A stretch of DNA of 64,000 nucleotides, from contig DASZZZ010000017.1 of assembly GCA_036260375.1 (NCBI GenBank), positions 1 through 64,000 of the forward strand, written 5' to 3'. Below, one piece after another: positions 1 to 8,024 of the stretch. A program made the position numbers and the translations under genes. Position 1 is the first letter of the stretch. Each line of letters starts with the position of its first letter. Under the pieces are notes generated by a model. It worked only from the letters and a program-made list of their open reading frames with translations. It made no database searches and had not been told where the DNA came from. The stretch comes from DASZZZ01 sp036260375 (lineage in GTDB: Bacteria > Actinomycetota > CADDZG01 > WHSQ01).

Positions 1-872
1 TCGAAGCCGTCCATCTCGACGAGCAGCTGGTTGAGCGTCTGCTCGCGCTCGTCGTGGCCGCCGCCGAGACCGGCGCCGCGGTGGCGCCCGACGGCGTCGA
101 TCTCGTCCATGAAGACGATCGACGGCGAGTTCGCCTTCGCCTGTTCGAACAGGTCGCGCACGCGGCTCGCTCCGACGCCCACGAACATCTCGACGAAGTC
201 GGACCCCGAGATCGAGAAGAACGGCACGCCCGCCTCGCCCGCGACCGCGCGCGCGAGCAGCGTCTTGCCGGTGCCCGGGGGCCCGAACAGCAGGACGCCC
301 TTGGGGATCTTGGCGCCCATCGCCTGGAACTTCTGCGGCGCCTCGAGGTACTCCTTGATCTCCTGCAGCTCCTCGACCGCCTCGTCGAGACCGGCGACGT
401 CGGCGAACGTGATCTTGGGCTGGTCCTTCGTCACGAGGCGCGCCTTGGCCTTGCCGAACGACATGACGCGGTTGCCGCCGCCCTGCATCTGCTGCATGAG
501 CAGGAACAGGAACCCGACGATGAGCAGGATCGGGAGGATCTGGAACAACACGGACAGCAGCAGCGAGCCCTGCTGCGGGTCGGCGCTGACCTCGACGTCG
601 TTGGCGCGCGCCATCGCAGAGAAGTTGTCGACGGTGTCCTTGGGGAGGTAGACCTCGTACTCGGTGCCGTCGGTCAGCTCGCCGACGACCTTCTCGTCCT
701 TGGTGAGGAACTCGGCGCTGTCGACGCGGCCGTCCTGCACCAGCGTCTCGAACTCGTTGACCGACGACAGCTCCTGGGGCGCGTCGGCGCCGGAGCGGTA
801 CAGGTTGAAGACCCACACGACCGCGACGATGAGGACCAGGTAGAAGATCGCCGACCTGAAGATGCGGTTCAT
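1..872 (-). CDS. ftsH: ATP-dependent zinc metalloprotease FtsH, N-terminal part (cut by window edge)
   Basis: Membrane-anchored AAA+ protease that extracts and degrades membrane and cytosolic proteins. The 290 residues visible hold two membrane segments (about residues 7-23 and 108-126) flanking the small extracytoplasmic domain, then the AAA domain with Walker A GPPGTGKT (197-204) and Walker B IVFMDEID (252-259). The start is an ATG with a GGAG about 6 bases upstream. The reading frame stays open to base 1, so the C-terminal part of the AAA module and the HEXXH protease domain lie outside the window. It follows hpt on the same strand, a classic actinobacterial order. Identification is secure. 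Confidence 0.97.
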   Translation of the reverse strand, partial: MNRIFRSAIFYLVLIVAVVWVFNLYRSGADAPQELSSVNEFETLVQDGRVDSAEFLTKDEKVVGELTDGTEYEVYLPKDTVDNFSAMARANDVEVSADPQQGSLLLSVLFQILPILLIVGFLFLLMQQMQGGGNRVMSFGKAKARLVTKDQPKITFADVAGLDEAVEELQEIKEYLEAPQKFQAMGAKIPKGVLLFGPPGTGKTLLARAVAGEAGVPFFSISGSDFVEMFVGVGASRVRDLFEQAKANSPSIVFMDEIDAVGRHRGAGLGGGHDEREQTLNQLLVEMDGF

Positions 873-945
873 GGTCGCTCCAGGTTAGCAGTACGTCGCG
901 CTTAGTTACCCCCTGGAGGGGCGTCCCCGGACGCGCCGCGGCGGG

Positions 946-1521
946 TCAGGCGGAGCCGTCCGCGGGGGCGTACGCGGACTCCTTGAGGACCCCGATGTAG
1001 GGCAGGTTCCGGTACTTCTCGGCGTAGTCGAGGCCGTACCCGACGACGAACACGGGCGGGATCTCGAAGCCCGGGTACTTGACCTCGAGGGGCACCGCCT
1101 GCTCACCCTTCTTCCAGAACAACGAGCAGATCTCGAGCGACGCGGGGCCGCGCGCCTGCAGGTAGCGGAGCAGATAGGAGATCGTGAGGCCCGAGTCGAT
1201 GATGTCCTCGACGAGCAGCACGTCGCGCCCCGTGATCTCGTAGTCGAGGTCCTTGAGGATCCGCACGACGCCCGACGACTTCGTCGACGACCCGTACGAC
1301 GACACCGCCATGAAGTCGAACTCGATCGGCAGCCGGATCTCGCGGGCGAGGTCGGCCATGAACACGAACGCACCCTTGAGCACGCCGACCAGGAGCGCGT
1401 CGCGGCCCCGGTAGTCCTCGGTGATCTGCTTGGCGAGCGACGCGATCTTGTCGTGGATCTCGTCGGCGGTTATGAGGACCTCGGCGATGTCCTCGTGCGT
1501 GGCGGCGTCGGTCCCCATCAC
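946..1521 (-). CDS. hpt: Hypoxanthine(-guanine) phosphoribosyltransferase
   Basis: Purine salvage enzyme that converts hypoxanthine or guanine plus PRPP to IMP or GMP in the cytoplasm. The 191-residue length is normal for the family. The PRPP-binding loop VLLVEDIIDSGLT is at 101-113, and the family segments VGVLKGAF and FDFMAVSSYG are present. The start is GTG at 1521, immediately followed by an ATG. It overlaps the tilS stop in GTGA, so translation is probably coupled to tilS. The gene lies between tilS and ftsH, the usual arrangement in Gram-positive bacteria. Confidence 0.96.
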   Translation of the reverse strand: MMGTDAATHEDIAEVLITADEIHDKIASLAKQITEDYRGRDALLVGVLKGAFVFMADLAREIRLPIEFDFMAVSSYGSSTKSSGVVRILKDLDYEITGRDVLLVEDIIDSGLTISYLLRYLQARGPASLEICSLFWKKGEQAVPLEVKYPGFEIPPVFVVGYGLDYAEKYRNLPYIGVLKESAYAPADGSA

Positions 1522-2522
1522 GCCATCCTACGCCGGACGACGACGGCGTCGTCCGCCACGGCGATCTCCGCACCGGCCGCGACGTCGAAGCGAACGCCGG
1601 CCGCGTCGGGCCGCTCGAGCGCGTCGAGCGCGGCCTCGATGCCCCCGGCGCGGTCACGCACCCGGCCGACGGCGCGCTCGAGCACGCGCCTCCGCAGCGC
1701 GCGCGGCAGCGCGTCGAGCGCGTCGCGGCGGACCCGCACGCCGTCGCCGTCGTCCGCGGCGACCTCCGAATAGATCCGCTCGGCGAGCTCCGCGAGCGCG
1801 GCGGCGTCCTCGGCGAGGCGCGTCGCGCTGCGCGCCATCGCGCGCACCGCGCCGTCGCCCCAGCCGCGTTCGACCGCGGCGACGAGCGAGCGGCGCACGC
1901 GCACGCGCTCGAAGCGCTCGTCGTCGTTGGCCGGGTCGTCGACGAAAGAGAGCCCGCGCTCGGCGCAGTACGCGCGCGTCTCGGCGCGCCGGACGTCGAC
2001 GAGCGGGCGCACGCGCGCGCCGTCGGCGGGCGGCAGCCCCGCGAGGCCCTCGGTCGCGGCGCCGTGCACGAGGCGCGCGAGCAGCGTCTCGACGCGGTCG
2101 TCGAGCGTGTGGCCGGTCGCGATGCGGCGCGCGCCGACGCTGCGCGCGACCGTCTCGAGGACGCCGTAGCGAAAGGCGCGCGCGCGTGCCTGGAGGTTCG
2201 GCCCGGCGAGCTCCGGCGCGCGCACGACGTGGACGTCGAAGCCGGCCTCGGCCGCAGCGCGGGCGACGTCGTTGGCGACGACCTCGGAGCCGGGCGCGAG
2301 GCCGTGGTCCACGTGCACCACGACGACGCCGATCTCGAGTCGCTCGGACGCGCGCGCGAGGACGTCGAGCAGACACGTCGAGTCGGGCCCTCCCGACGCC
2401 GCCGCGACGACGGTGTCGCCCGGCGCCGTCATGCGGTGGCGGTCGACCGTCGCCAGCGCGCGCTCGACGACGTCGAATCCCGGCCCCCCGAGGCCGCCGC
2501 CTATGCGACCCGGTCGAGCCAC
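1518..2522 (-). CDS. tilS: tRNA(Ile)-lysidine synthase TilS
   Basis: Modifies cytidine 34 of tRNA-Ile(CAU) to lysidine, using ATP, so that it reads AUA. The N-type ATP pyrophosphatase P-loop SGGPDS is clear about 45 residues in. It is followed by HVDHGL, ARAFRY and the TGHTLDDR motif typical of TilS. The start is uncertain. I chose GTG at 2522 (334 aa), which overlaps the upstream gene by 22 bases and keeps a normal N-terminal helix before the P-loop; the ATG at 2432 would leave only about a dozen residues before it. The stop overlaps the hpt start in GTGA. Confidence 0.9.
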   Translation of the reverse strand: MARPGRIGGGLGGPGFDVVERALATVDRHRMTAPGDTVVAAASGGPDSTCLLDVLARASERLEIGVVVVHVDHGLAPGSEVVANDVARAAAEAGFDVHVVRAPELAGPNLQARARAFRYGVLETVARSVGARRIATGHTLDDRVETLLARLVHGAATEGLAGLPPADGARVRPLVDVRRAETRAYCAERGLSFVDDPANDDERFERVRVRRSLVAAVERGWGDGAVRAMARSATRLAEDAAALAELAERIYSEVAADDGDGVRVRRDALDALPRALRRRVLERAVGRVRDRAGGIEAALDALERPDAAGVRFDVAAGAEIAVADDAVVVRRRMA

Positions 2523-3562
2523 CGGGTGGGCTCTCTCAGCTCGGCGAGCGTCGGGAGGTTCGACTCGTCGCTCCACAGCGCCGCGAACGCGTCCGCGCCG
2601 CGCCGCCGCGCGATCTCGTCGCAGAAGCTCTGCCCGAGCTCGTACTGGCGCAACTTCATCTCGATGCCGAGGACGTTGTTGAGCGCCCGCTGCGCGACGC
2701 TCGTCTGGCGACGTCGCTGCGCGAACACGAAGCGCATGCGCCGGAACGTCGGGATGACGTCGGCGCCGACCGCGTCCATGACGTAGTTGCCGTGGCCCTC
2801 GACGACCGCCATGAGCGCCTGGATCGCGTCGAGCACGCCCCGCTGGCGGTCGGACGCGAGCAGGTACACGGGGTTGCGCTCCTCGGGCGGCGCGTCGCCG
2901 CGCGCGAGGCGCGCCGCGGCGCCGGCGAGGCGGCTCACGAGCCCTCCGACGTCGAGCTCGACGCTCGTCATGTAGTCGTCCACGAGCGCGAGGAAGCGCG
3001 GCCGCAGCCATCCGACGCCGGCGAACTGGAAGCGGTGCGTGACCTCGTGGACCGCGACCCATAGCGCGAAGTCCTCCGGCACGAAGCCGAACTTGCGCTC
3101 GGTCTCGACGACGTTGGGACCGACGAACGACAGCGCCGCGGCGCCGCGGCCCCCGACCGCGCCGTCCTCGGGCACGAGCACGTCGTACTGGCCGAGGACG
3201 CGGCGCGACACGTAGCCGAGCAGCGCCCCGATCTCGACCGACACCGCGGCGCGCTGCGCCGCGCGCAGCGGCAGCGGGGCGGCGTCGAGGCGCGCGCCGA
3301 TGCGCGCCTCCAGCGGCTCGAGCAGCAGCGCCATCGACGAGATGTTGGCGTCGGCCCACGCGTACCGGTCGACGACCCGCCAGTGCACCGGCGGAGGCGT
3401 CGGGATGCCGCTGGCGGCGGCGACCAGCGCCTCGGCGCGCGGCACGGCGTCGTGGAGGTCGCGCTCGAGCCGCTCGAGCAGGTAGGAGCGTTCGAAGCCG
3501 GCGTCGCCCGCGACCCGGCGCGCCACCGAGCGGGCGATCCAGGGCTCTATCAGGCGCGCCAC
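2501..3562 (-). CDS. Zinc-dependent metalloprotease-like protein, DUF2342 (F420-associated zincin) family
   Basis: A 353-residue protein with a HEVTH zincin motif at 172-176 inside WVAVHEVTHRFQF, so a gluzincin-like metal site is likely. Family members are found across Actinobacteria next to tilS and hpt and are annotated as putative hydrolases or coenzyme F420-associated proteins. The biochemical role is unknown as far as I am aware. No signal peptide or membrane segment is apparent, so it should be cytoplasmic. It is the first gene of the DUF2342-tilS-hpt-ftsH run and overlaps tilS by about 22 bases. Family assignment is good; function is only inferred. Confidence 0.88.
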   Translation of the reverse strand: MARLIEPWIARSVARRVAGDAGFERSYLLERLERDLHDAVPRAEALVAAASGIPTPPPVHWRVVDRYAWADANISSMALLLEPLEARIGARLDAAPLPLRAAQRAAVSVEIGALLGYVSRRVLGQYDVLVPEDGAVGGRGAAALSFVGPNVVETERKFGFVPEDFALWVAVHEVTHRFQFAGVGWLRPRFLALVDDYMTSVELDVGGLVSRLAGAAARLARGDAPPEERNPVYLLASDRQRGVLDAIQALMAVVEGHGNYVMDAVGADVIPTFRRMRFVFAQRRRQTSVAQRALNNVLGIEMKLRQYELGQSFCDEIARRRGADAFAALWSDESNLPTLAELREPTRWLDRVA

Positions 3563-3578
3563 GAAGGGGGCCGACGCG

Positions 3579-3914
3579 TCAGATGGCGCCGCGGCGACGG
3601 CCGACCACGAGGCGCCGGTACAGCAGCACGACGGCTACCGCGAGCAGGAGCAGCATCACGAGCGCGATGCGCGCCATCTGATAGGTCCACGGGGGGCCGG
3701 TCTCGGCGGCCGCACCCTCGGTCTCGCCCGCGTCGGCGCCGGTCTCGGCCGTCGAGCCCTCCGCGTCCTGGCCCTCCTGGCCCTCCGTCTCGGGGTCCTG
3801 GCCGGTCTGCTGCGCCAGCACGGTGGAGTCGTCGGGCGCGGCGTACGACACCGTCGCCGCGCCGGTCGCGCCGAGCGCGGCCAGAACGAGCACAATTGCG
3901 AGCCGTGCGCGCAT
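3579..3914 (-). CDS. Small secreted or membrane-anchored protein with acidic linker
   Basis: A 111-residue protein not recognised as a named family. It has an N-terminal signal-like segment (about residues 5-22, with AALGATGAATVSYAA before the cleavage region), then a low-complexity Glu/Gly/Thr/Ala-rich acidic linker. A C-terminal transmembrane helix (IALVMLLLLAVAVVLLYRRL) and a basic tail RRRGAI follow. The ATG at 3914 is preceded by GGAGGGG at ideal spacing, which decides this start over an upstream in-frame ATG. The topology suggests a short extracytoplasmic acidic segment anchored by the C-terminal helix. It sits 16 bases upstream of the DUF2342 gene on the same strand and may be co-transcribed. 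Confidence 0.7.
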   Translation of the reverse strand: MRARLAIVLVLAALGATGAATVSYAAPDDSTVLAQQTGQDPETEGQEGQDAEGSTAETGADAGETEGAAAETGPPWTYQMARIALVMLLLLAVAVVLLYRRLVVGRRRGAI

Positions 3915-3998
3915 CCGAGCCCCTCCGTAGAGACGTCGTCGTGACGAGTTGCGCGTCAGGATATCTCGCACGCCGGTGGGCGAGCCGCGGCCGACGGG

Positions 3999-4205
3999 CT
4001 ACGCCGAGCCTGCCGCGGGCTTGCGCCCGCGCAGGCGCGGCACCTTCATCTCGGCGTGCGCCCAGCACTTGTCGCGCCGGTTGTAGGTCGACAGGCGCGT
4101 CTCGCAGCCCGGATGTGCGCACACGCGACCCTTCGGGTAGGTCTGCGACGCACGCGGCATGGCGACCGGCTTGGAACCGTGGATCGCTGATTGGTTCTGC
4201 GGCAT
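3999..4205 (-). CDS. Small Cys/His protein, putative zinc-binding, unknown function
   Basis: A 68-residue basic protein. It contains CAHPGCETRLS followed by NRRDKCWAH, giving a C-x4-C-x13-C-x2-H pattern that could bind one zinc ion. The C-terminus is rich in Lys and Arg (KVPRLRGRKPA). A GGAGGG lies about 11 bases before the ATG. I do not recognise a named family. Small basic zinc-knuckle proteins of this kind are common in Actinobacteria and are often nucleic-acid associated, but that is inference. It faces away from the MgtE gene, from which it is separated by 130 bases that should hold both promoters. Confidence 0.6.
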   Translation of the reverse strand: MPQNQSAIHGSKPVAMPRASQTYPKGRVCAHPGCETRLSTYNRRDKCWAHAEMKVPRLRGRKPAAGSA

Positions 4206-4335
4206 TGCAGCGTCCCTCCGTCGAACCGGGCCCCGCCTCCCGTGGCGGTGTGCCGCGGGGAGCCCAAGACGGCGCCGTGGTCCTCGTCACCCATTCGAAC
4301 GTACGAACCGAGGCGGATTGGAGTTCCCCGTCCGG

Positions 4336-5679
4336 ATGAAAAAACACCCGCGCCCTGCGAAAACTTCCCTCGCGACCCCCATTCGTTGGGTCGGTCTCGG
4401 CGTGCGCGCGCTGCTCGGGCCGCCGGCGCGCGCGGCGCGGGGCACGGCCCGGCGCGTCGGCGACCCGGCGCGCCAGGTCGTCGTCTACTGGGCGTCCGAG
4501 CGCGTCACCATGCGGCAGGGGTTCGTGGCCGTCTGCATCGCGGCCGTCACGTCGCTGCTGGCGGGCCTGACGCTCGCCGGGATGGCCGAGCGGATCGAGG
4601 AGATCCCGGGACTGTTCGTTCTCATCCCGGTCTCGATCGGCATGCGCGGCAACATCTTCGGCGCGCTCGCGGCGCGCCTCGGGACGTCGGTCCACACCGG
4701 TCTGTTCGAGGCGACGTTCGACCGCGACGGGACCCTGTACCAGAACGTCTACGCCGCGACCCTGCTGACGATCGCGACGTCGGTCGCGATAGGTCTGCTG
4801 GCGCGGTCGATCGCGGCGCTGCTGCACCTCGAGACGGTGTCGTCGTGGGACCTGATAGCCGTCGCGCTCGTCGGGGGCCTGCTGTCGTCGACGGTCGTCC
4901 TCGGCGTCACGATCTACCTCTCCGTCACGGCCCTGCGCCGCGGCTGGGACCTCGACGCGGTCGGCGCGCCGCTCATCACCGCGATCGGCGACGTCGTGAC
5001 GCTCCCGTGCCTGCTGCTCGCGTCGTACCTCGTCGGCATCGACGTCGTGACGCCGGTCGTCGGGGTAGTCGCGCTGGTCGCCGGCACGGTCGCGCTGGCG
5101 CGCGGGTGGACGACGGCGCGCGCCGCGACGCGCCGCATCGTGCGCGAGAGCTTCCCGGTGCTGTGCATCGCGATCGTCCTCGACGTCCTCGCCGGCACCG
5201 TCGTCGAGCCGCGCGTGTCGGACGTGTTCGCGCCGTTCCCCGCGTTCCTCATCATCGTCCCCGGCTTCCTCGAGAACACGGGCGCGCTCGGCGCCATCCT
5301 GTCGGCGCGGCTCGGCTCGAAGCTGCACCTCGGCGCGGTGACGCCGGCGGCGCGACCCGAGGCCGCCGCGCTGCTCGACGGCACGATCGTGCTCGTGCTC
5401 GGGCTGACCGTGTACGCGATCACCGCGGTCACGACGCTCGGCGTCGCCGAGCTGTTCGGGAGCGCGTACCCGGGCGCGCTCCGGTTCGTCGGCGTGACGA
5501 TGGCCGGCGGGGTGATGGCTACGGTCGTCGCCGCCGTCATCGGCTACTACGCCGCGGTCACGACGTACCGCTTCGGGTTCGATCCCGACAACCACACGAT
5601 TCCGCTCGTCACGAGCGGGATGGACCTGCTCGGCGTCGTCTGTCTCGTCGCCGCGCTCGTGATGTTCGGAGTAGCCTGA
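4336..5679 (+). CDS. Divalent-cation transporter, two MgtE membrane domains without N/CBS domains
   Basis: A 447-residue polytopic membrane protein with two homologous halves. Each carries MgtE-core hallmarks: the first IPGLFVLIPVSIGMRGNIFG and GAPLITAIGDVVTLPCLL, the second FLIIVPGFLENTGALGAILSARLGSKLHLG and IPLVTSGMDLLGVVC. The cytosolic N and CBS domains that gate full-length MgtE are absent, so regulation must come from elsewhere. The next gene, a PhoU/TrkA_C protein, is the obvious candidate. Transport of Mg2+ or another divalent cation is inferred from the family. The ATG at 4336 (MKKHPRP) is my choice; an upstream in-frame ATG at 4159 would add a non-family extension. Confidence 0.85.
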   Translation: MKKHPRPAKTSLATPIRWVGLGVRALLGPPARAARGTARRVGDPARQVVVYWASERVTMRQGFVAVCIAAVTSLLAGLTLAGMAERIEEIPGLFVLIPVSIGMRGNIFGALAARLGTSVHTGLFEATFDRDGTLYQNVYAATLLTIATSVAIGLLARSIAALLHLETVSSWDLIAVALVGGLLSSTVVLGVTIYLSVTALRRGWDLDAVGAPLITAIGDVVTLPCLLLASYLVGIDVVTPVVGVVALVAGTVALARGWTTARAATRRIVRESFPVLCIAIVLDVLAGTVVEPRVSDVFAPFPAFLIIVPGFLENTGALGAILSARLGSKLHLGAVTPAARPEAAALLDGTIVLVLGLTVYAITAVTTLGVAELFGSAYPGALRFVGVTMAGGVMATVVAAVIGYYAAVTTYRFGFDPDNHTIPLVTSGMDLLGVVCLVAALVMFGVA

Positions 5680-5744
5680 TGGGACCGCGACGCGGTCCTC
5701 GGACGGAGCGGCACGGAAGCCGCGCCGAGAAGGGGGAGACTGAG

Positions 5745-6932
5745 ATGGACTCGGGCGGTCCGTATACCGTCAAGGGGCTCCTTGCCGAGATCAAGGACTC
5801 CTCGGAGCTCATGGTCGACCTGGCCTACGCGGCCGTGTTCTTCTCCGACGCGGACCTCGCGAAGGAGGTCCGCAGGCTCGAGGAGCGGATGGGCCGCCAC
5901 CTCCACCAGCTGCGCAAGCTGTCGATCCTCGCGGCGCGCAGTCCCGAGGACGCGGAGCACATGGCCGGCGTGCTCGGCATCGCGTCGGCGGTCGAGAAGA
6001 TCGCGGACGCGGCCGAGGACATCGCGGGCGTCGTCTCGCTCGGCATCGTCGACGACCTCAAGAAAGACCTGCGCCACGCGGACGAGATCGTGTCGCGCAT
6101 AAAGGTGCGCGAGGGCGCGCCGGGGGTCGGGCAGACGCTGCGCGACCTCGCCATGCCCGTCGAGATCGGCATGTGGGTGATCGCCGTGCGGCGCGGCGGC
6201 GAGTGGGACCTCGACCCGGGCCCCGACTTCGTCGTGTCGGAGCACGACGCGCTGCTCGTCAAGGGGCCCGAAGACGGTGTCAAGCTGGCGCGCGGGCTGA
6301 TGGGCGCGCCGGCGCTGCCGGAGCCCGCCGAGACCGAGATCGTGCTGTCCGACCTCGACCGCGCCGTCGACCTGCTCGTCGAGATGAAGAACTCGGCCGA
6401 GGTCGCGGTCGGGCTCGCGTACAGCGCGCTGCTGTTCGACGACCAGGCGCTCGCGGCCGAGGTCGCGAGCCTCGAGGCGCGTTCCGACACACTGCACGAC
6501 GAGCTCGAGTCGTGGGTCCTGCGCAGCGCGCAGGAGGCGCGCAATCCCGACGAATTGCGCGGGCTGATCCGGCTCGCGGGCGCGTCCGAGGTCATCTTCG
6601 ACTCGGCGCGCGAGATGACGCGCCTGGTCGAGGAGGGCGAGGAGCTGCACCCGGTCATAGCGGCCGCGTTGGTCGAGTCCGACGAGGTCGGCTACGAGAC
6701 CGTCGTGCAGCCCGGGTCGGCCGCCGACGGGCACTCGATCAAGGAGCTGTCGGTCGAGACGGAGACGGGCATGTTCGTGCTGGCGGTGCAGCGCGGCCGG
6801 CGCTGGACGTACCGGCCCAAACCGCGCTTCGTGCTCGCCGCGGGCGACCGCGTCGTCGCCATCGGCCCCGCGGAGGGCGGCGAGGAGCTCGACCGTCTCG
6901 TGGGCGCGGCCCCCGAGTACGCCGACGCGTGA
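5745..6932 (+). CDS. PhoU/TrkA_C double-repeat protein, likely regulator of the adjacent MgtE-like transporter
   Basis: A 395-residue cytoplasmic protein built as a tandem repeat of a PhoU-like helical domain followed by a RCK-C (TrkA_C) domain. The first PhoU-like part starts VKGLLAEIKDSSELMVDLAY and its RCK-C ends SEHDALLVKGPEDG. The second starts DLLVEMKNSAEVAVGLAY and ends LAAGDRVVAIGPAEGG. RCK-C domains bind ligands or ions and gate channels, and fused PhoU/TrkA_C proteins are typically next to cation transporters, as here (65 bases downstream). AGGGGGAG precedes the ATG. It probably gates or senses for the MgtE-core transporter, which has no sensory domain of its own. Confidence 0.85.
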   Translation: MDSGGPYTVKGLLAEIKDSSELMVDLAYAAVFFSDADLAKEVRRLEERMGRHLHQLRKLSILAARSPEDAEHMAGVLGIASAVEKIADAAEDIAGVVSLGIVDDLKKDLRHADEIVSRIKVREGAPGVGQTLRDLAMPVEIGMWVIAVRRGGEWDLDPGPDFVVSEHDALLVKGPEDGVKLARGLMGAPALPEPAETEIVLSDLDRAVDLLVEMKNSAEVAVGLAYSALLFDDQALAAEVASLEARSDTLHDELESWVLRSAQEARNPDELRGLIRLAGASEVIFDSAREMTRLVEEGEELHPVIAAALVESDEVGYETVVQPGSAADGHSIKELSVETETGMFVLAVQRGRRWTYRPKPRFVLAAGDRVVAIGPAEGGEELDRLVGAAPEYADA

Positions 6933-6999
6933 GCCGTTTCGCCGCGCGCCGGCACGGGCAGGTCATCGAGGGAACCGAGACGACCGAGGAGGGGTCGTA

Positions 7000-7293
7000 A
7001 TGGCCAAGGGCAAGATCACCGGCGAGCCGACCGCGAGCGGCGTGCCGGCGCGCAAGCCGACGTTGTTCCAGAACCTCGCCGCGATCGTCGCGGGCGTGCT
7101 CGCGGTGAAGCTCGCGACCTACGTCGTGACGACGATGTGGCGGCTCGCGACGCGAGAGAACCCGCCGCAGCTCGACGAGCCCGTCCCGGCGCTCAAGAAG
7201 GCGGCGTGGCTCGGGTTGATAGGAGCCGCAACCGGCGCCGCGCGGCAGTCCGCGCGCGATCTCGTCAAGCCCCCGACGGGCAAGCCCGCGTAG
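7000..7293 (+). CDS. DUF4235 small membrane protein
   Basis: A 97-residue protein with a hydrophobic segment around residues 26-46 (LAAIVAGVLAVKLATYVVTTMW), a polar middle and a second weakly hydrophobic segment (AAWLGLIGAATGAA). A basic tail ends it. The pattern of a first helix, a short charged loop and AW-x-GxxGAATGAxR is that of the DUF4235 family, common in Actinobacteria and of unknown function. GGAGG lies a few bases before the ATG. It is downstream of the PhoU/TrkA_C gene by 67 bases and could share its transcript. Confidence 0.8.
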   Translation: MAKGKITGEPTASGVPARKPTLFQNLAAIVAGVLAVKLATYVVTTMWRLATRENPPQLDEPVPALKKAAWLGLIGAATGAARQSARDLVKPPTGKPA

Positions 7294-7315
7294 CCGCCCG
7301 GCGCACGACGCGCGC

Positions 7316-7465
7316 CTAGAGGGGACGGTCGGCGGACGAGCCCGAGCCGCGTCCCATGAAGCTCTCGTAGAGCCTGCGGATCTCCTCGTAGCGCTCGCGT
7401 CCGGCCTTGGCTCCGAGGACGTATCCGAGCGCGAATCCGAGCACGAAGCGCGGCGACGGCAACAT
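7316..7465 (-). CDS. 49-aa YtxH-like small protein
   Basis: A very short open frame whose product starts MLPSPRFVLGFALGYVLGAK and continues AGRERYEEIRRLYESFMG. A single glycine-zipper hydrophobic segment followed by GAKAGRERYEEIR is the signature of YtxH-type small envelope proteins of Gram-positive bacteria. GGGAGG sits 5 bases before the ATG, which supports real translation. It converges on the DUF4235 gene with a 22-base gap. Function is unknown; a stress- or envelope-associated role is only a family guess. Confidence 0.75.
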   Translation of the reverse strand: MLPSPRFVLGFALGYVLGAKAGRERYEEIRRLYESFMGRGSGSSADRPL

Positions 7466-7586
7466 GGCGCCTCCCGACGTCCGACGGCGATGACTCGCGG
7501 CACCTTATGACGAACGCCATCGACATCGGTACTCGGCGCCGCGTAGGGTGCCTGCGGGAGACCGTGCTAGGGAGGAGGTTCGGGGG

Positions 7587-7976
7587 ATGCATCGGAGCCG
7601 GATCGGTTCGGTGGTGATCGACTGCAACGACTTCGACGCCGGGGTGCGCTTCTGGCGGGAGGCGCTCGGCGTTCCGGAGAACACAGTGCAGATCGGTTCG
7701 AGGTTCGCTTCGCTGGGACAAGTCGGAGGCGGCTGGCGCGTGCTGATCCAGCGCGTGCCGGAGCCCAAGACGTGCAAGTCGCGCGTGCACCTCGACATCG
7801 AGAGCGACGACATCGACGCCGAGGTACAACGCCTCGAGGCACTCGGCGCGACCCGCGTGGAGCCGTTCGGGCACGCCCCCGGATGGGTCATGACCGACGT
7901 CAACGGCAACGAGTTCTGCGTGTTGTCGTCGGGGACGACGCCGGGATGGCCGCACGGGATCGTGGAGTGGCCCTAG
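7587..7976 (+). CDS. VOC/glyoxalase superfamily protein
   Basis: A 129-residue protein with the beta-alpha-beta-beta-beta repeat of the vicinal oxygen chelate fold. It starts SRIGSVVIDCNDFDAGVRFW and ends in the family-typical HAPGWVMTDVNGNEFCVL. H (in RVHLDIE) and E (in GNEFCVL) are plausible metal ligands. The ATG at 7587 has GGAGG about 10 bases upstream. Actinobacteria carry many such single-domain proteins acting as lyases, dioxygenases or binding proteins, so the substrate cannot be told. It faces right, in front of an SDR gene 48 bases downstream. Confidence 0.8.
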   Translation: MHRSRIGSVVIDCNDFDAGVRFWREALGVPENTVQIGSRFASLGQVGGGWRVLIQRVPEPKTCKSRVHLDIESDDIDAEVQRLEALGATRVEPFGHAPGWVMTDVNGNEFCVLSSGTTPGWPHGIVEWP

Positions 7977-8024
7977 CGCGACGCGCGTCGTTTGCCCACC
8001 GCGCGCCGCGGGTAGCACGACCGC

